From Labedaea rhizosphaerae (GTDB lineage Bacteria; Actinomycetota; Actinomycetes; Mycobacteriales; Pseudonocardiaceae), in the NCBI RefSeq assembly GCF_004362825.1, contig NZ_SNXZ01000003.1, positions 36,690 to 100,689 on the forward strand: a stretch of DNA of 64,000 bases, written 5' to 3'. Positions within the stretch are counted from its first letter, which is position 1; every line of letters begins with the position of its first letter. Of this stretch, positions 63,994 to 64,000 are shown piece after piece. A program made the translations under genes and the position numbers. The notes beneath the pieces were generated by a model, which saw nothing but the letters and a program-made list of their open reading frames with translations, made no database searches and was not told where the DNA came from.

Positions 63994-64000
63994 CAGGATT
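63993..64000 (-). CDS. 3' end of an upstream gene, probably trpB
   Basis: Only TCC-TGA and two more bases of this gene are in the window. The TGA shares its A with the trpA ATG (TGATG), the usual coupling of trpB and trpA. The identity is inferred from gene order alone. Confidence 0.4.

Overview
The window is a 64 kb stretch of very GC-rich actinobacterial chromosome. Several genes point to the Pseudonocardiaceae or a close relative: an FbiC-type F420 cofactor synthase, a four-gene conservon (sensor kinase, Roadblock, DUF742, GTPase), an XRE/DUF397 pair, a DUF3558 lipoprotein, a HelD-type RNA polymerase ATPase and frequent GTG/TTG starts. The genus cannot be fixed from the sequence alone. I found no rRNA, tRNA, CRISPR array, transposase or integrase, so this reads as core chromosome rather than an island.

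1-10 kb: the end of an RsbW-like anti-sigma factor overlaps a SigB/SigF-type sigma factor. A DUF1304 membrane protein follows, convergent with fbiC and a small EVE-like gene. On the minus strand lies the glycine/serine unit gcvT-gcvH-glyA-sdaA, with a STAS protein at its end. A tandem glycine riboswitch stands in front of it. Together these genes take glycine to serine and serine to pyruvate; gcvP is not in the window.

10-20 kb: an alcohol dehydrogenase and two acyl-CoA dehydrogenases form one minus-strand unit, divergent from a TetR regulator with a clear operator between them. Next come an ECF sigma factor with its own ECF-like promoter, a membrane-anchored partner, and the conservon.

20-30 kb: a DUF485-ActP acetate symporter pair; a polyamine unit (fold-III decarboxylase, speD, speE); a HelD/HelR ATPase; two small membrane proteins; a proline iminopeptidase; and a membrane-anchored lytic transglycosylase.

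30-45 kb: acyl-CoA metabolism (alpha-methylacyl-CoA racemase, a long-chain-type acyl-CoA dehydrogenase with its TetR regulator, thioesterase II), gabD2 with a start-codon hairpin, a large ATP-dependent LuxR regulator, the XRE/DUF397 module, and pyruvate kinase.

45-64 kb: a secreted trypsin-like protease, a lipoprotein, a WXG-motif protein with a partner, a histidine ammonia-lyase relative whose cofactor triad is Gly-Thr-Gly instead of Ala-Ser-Gly, an SPFH protein, glutamate synthase gltBD, a cobalamin-riboswitch-controlled btuFCD-type transporter, lgt, a Uma2-family gene and trpA.

The observations most worth following are the Gly-Thr-Gly ammonia-lyase, the gabD2 start-codon hairpin, the second in-frame start between the glycine riboswitch and gcvT, the polyamine operon, and several palindromic operators.
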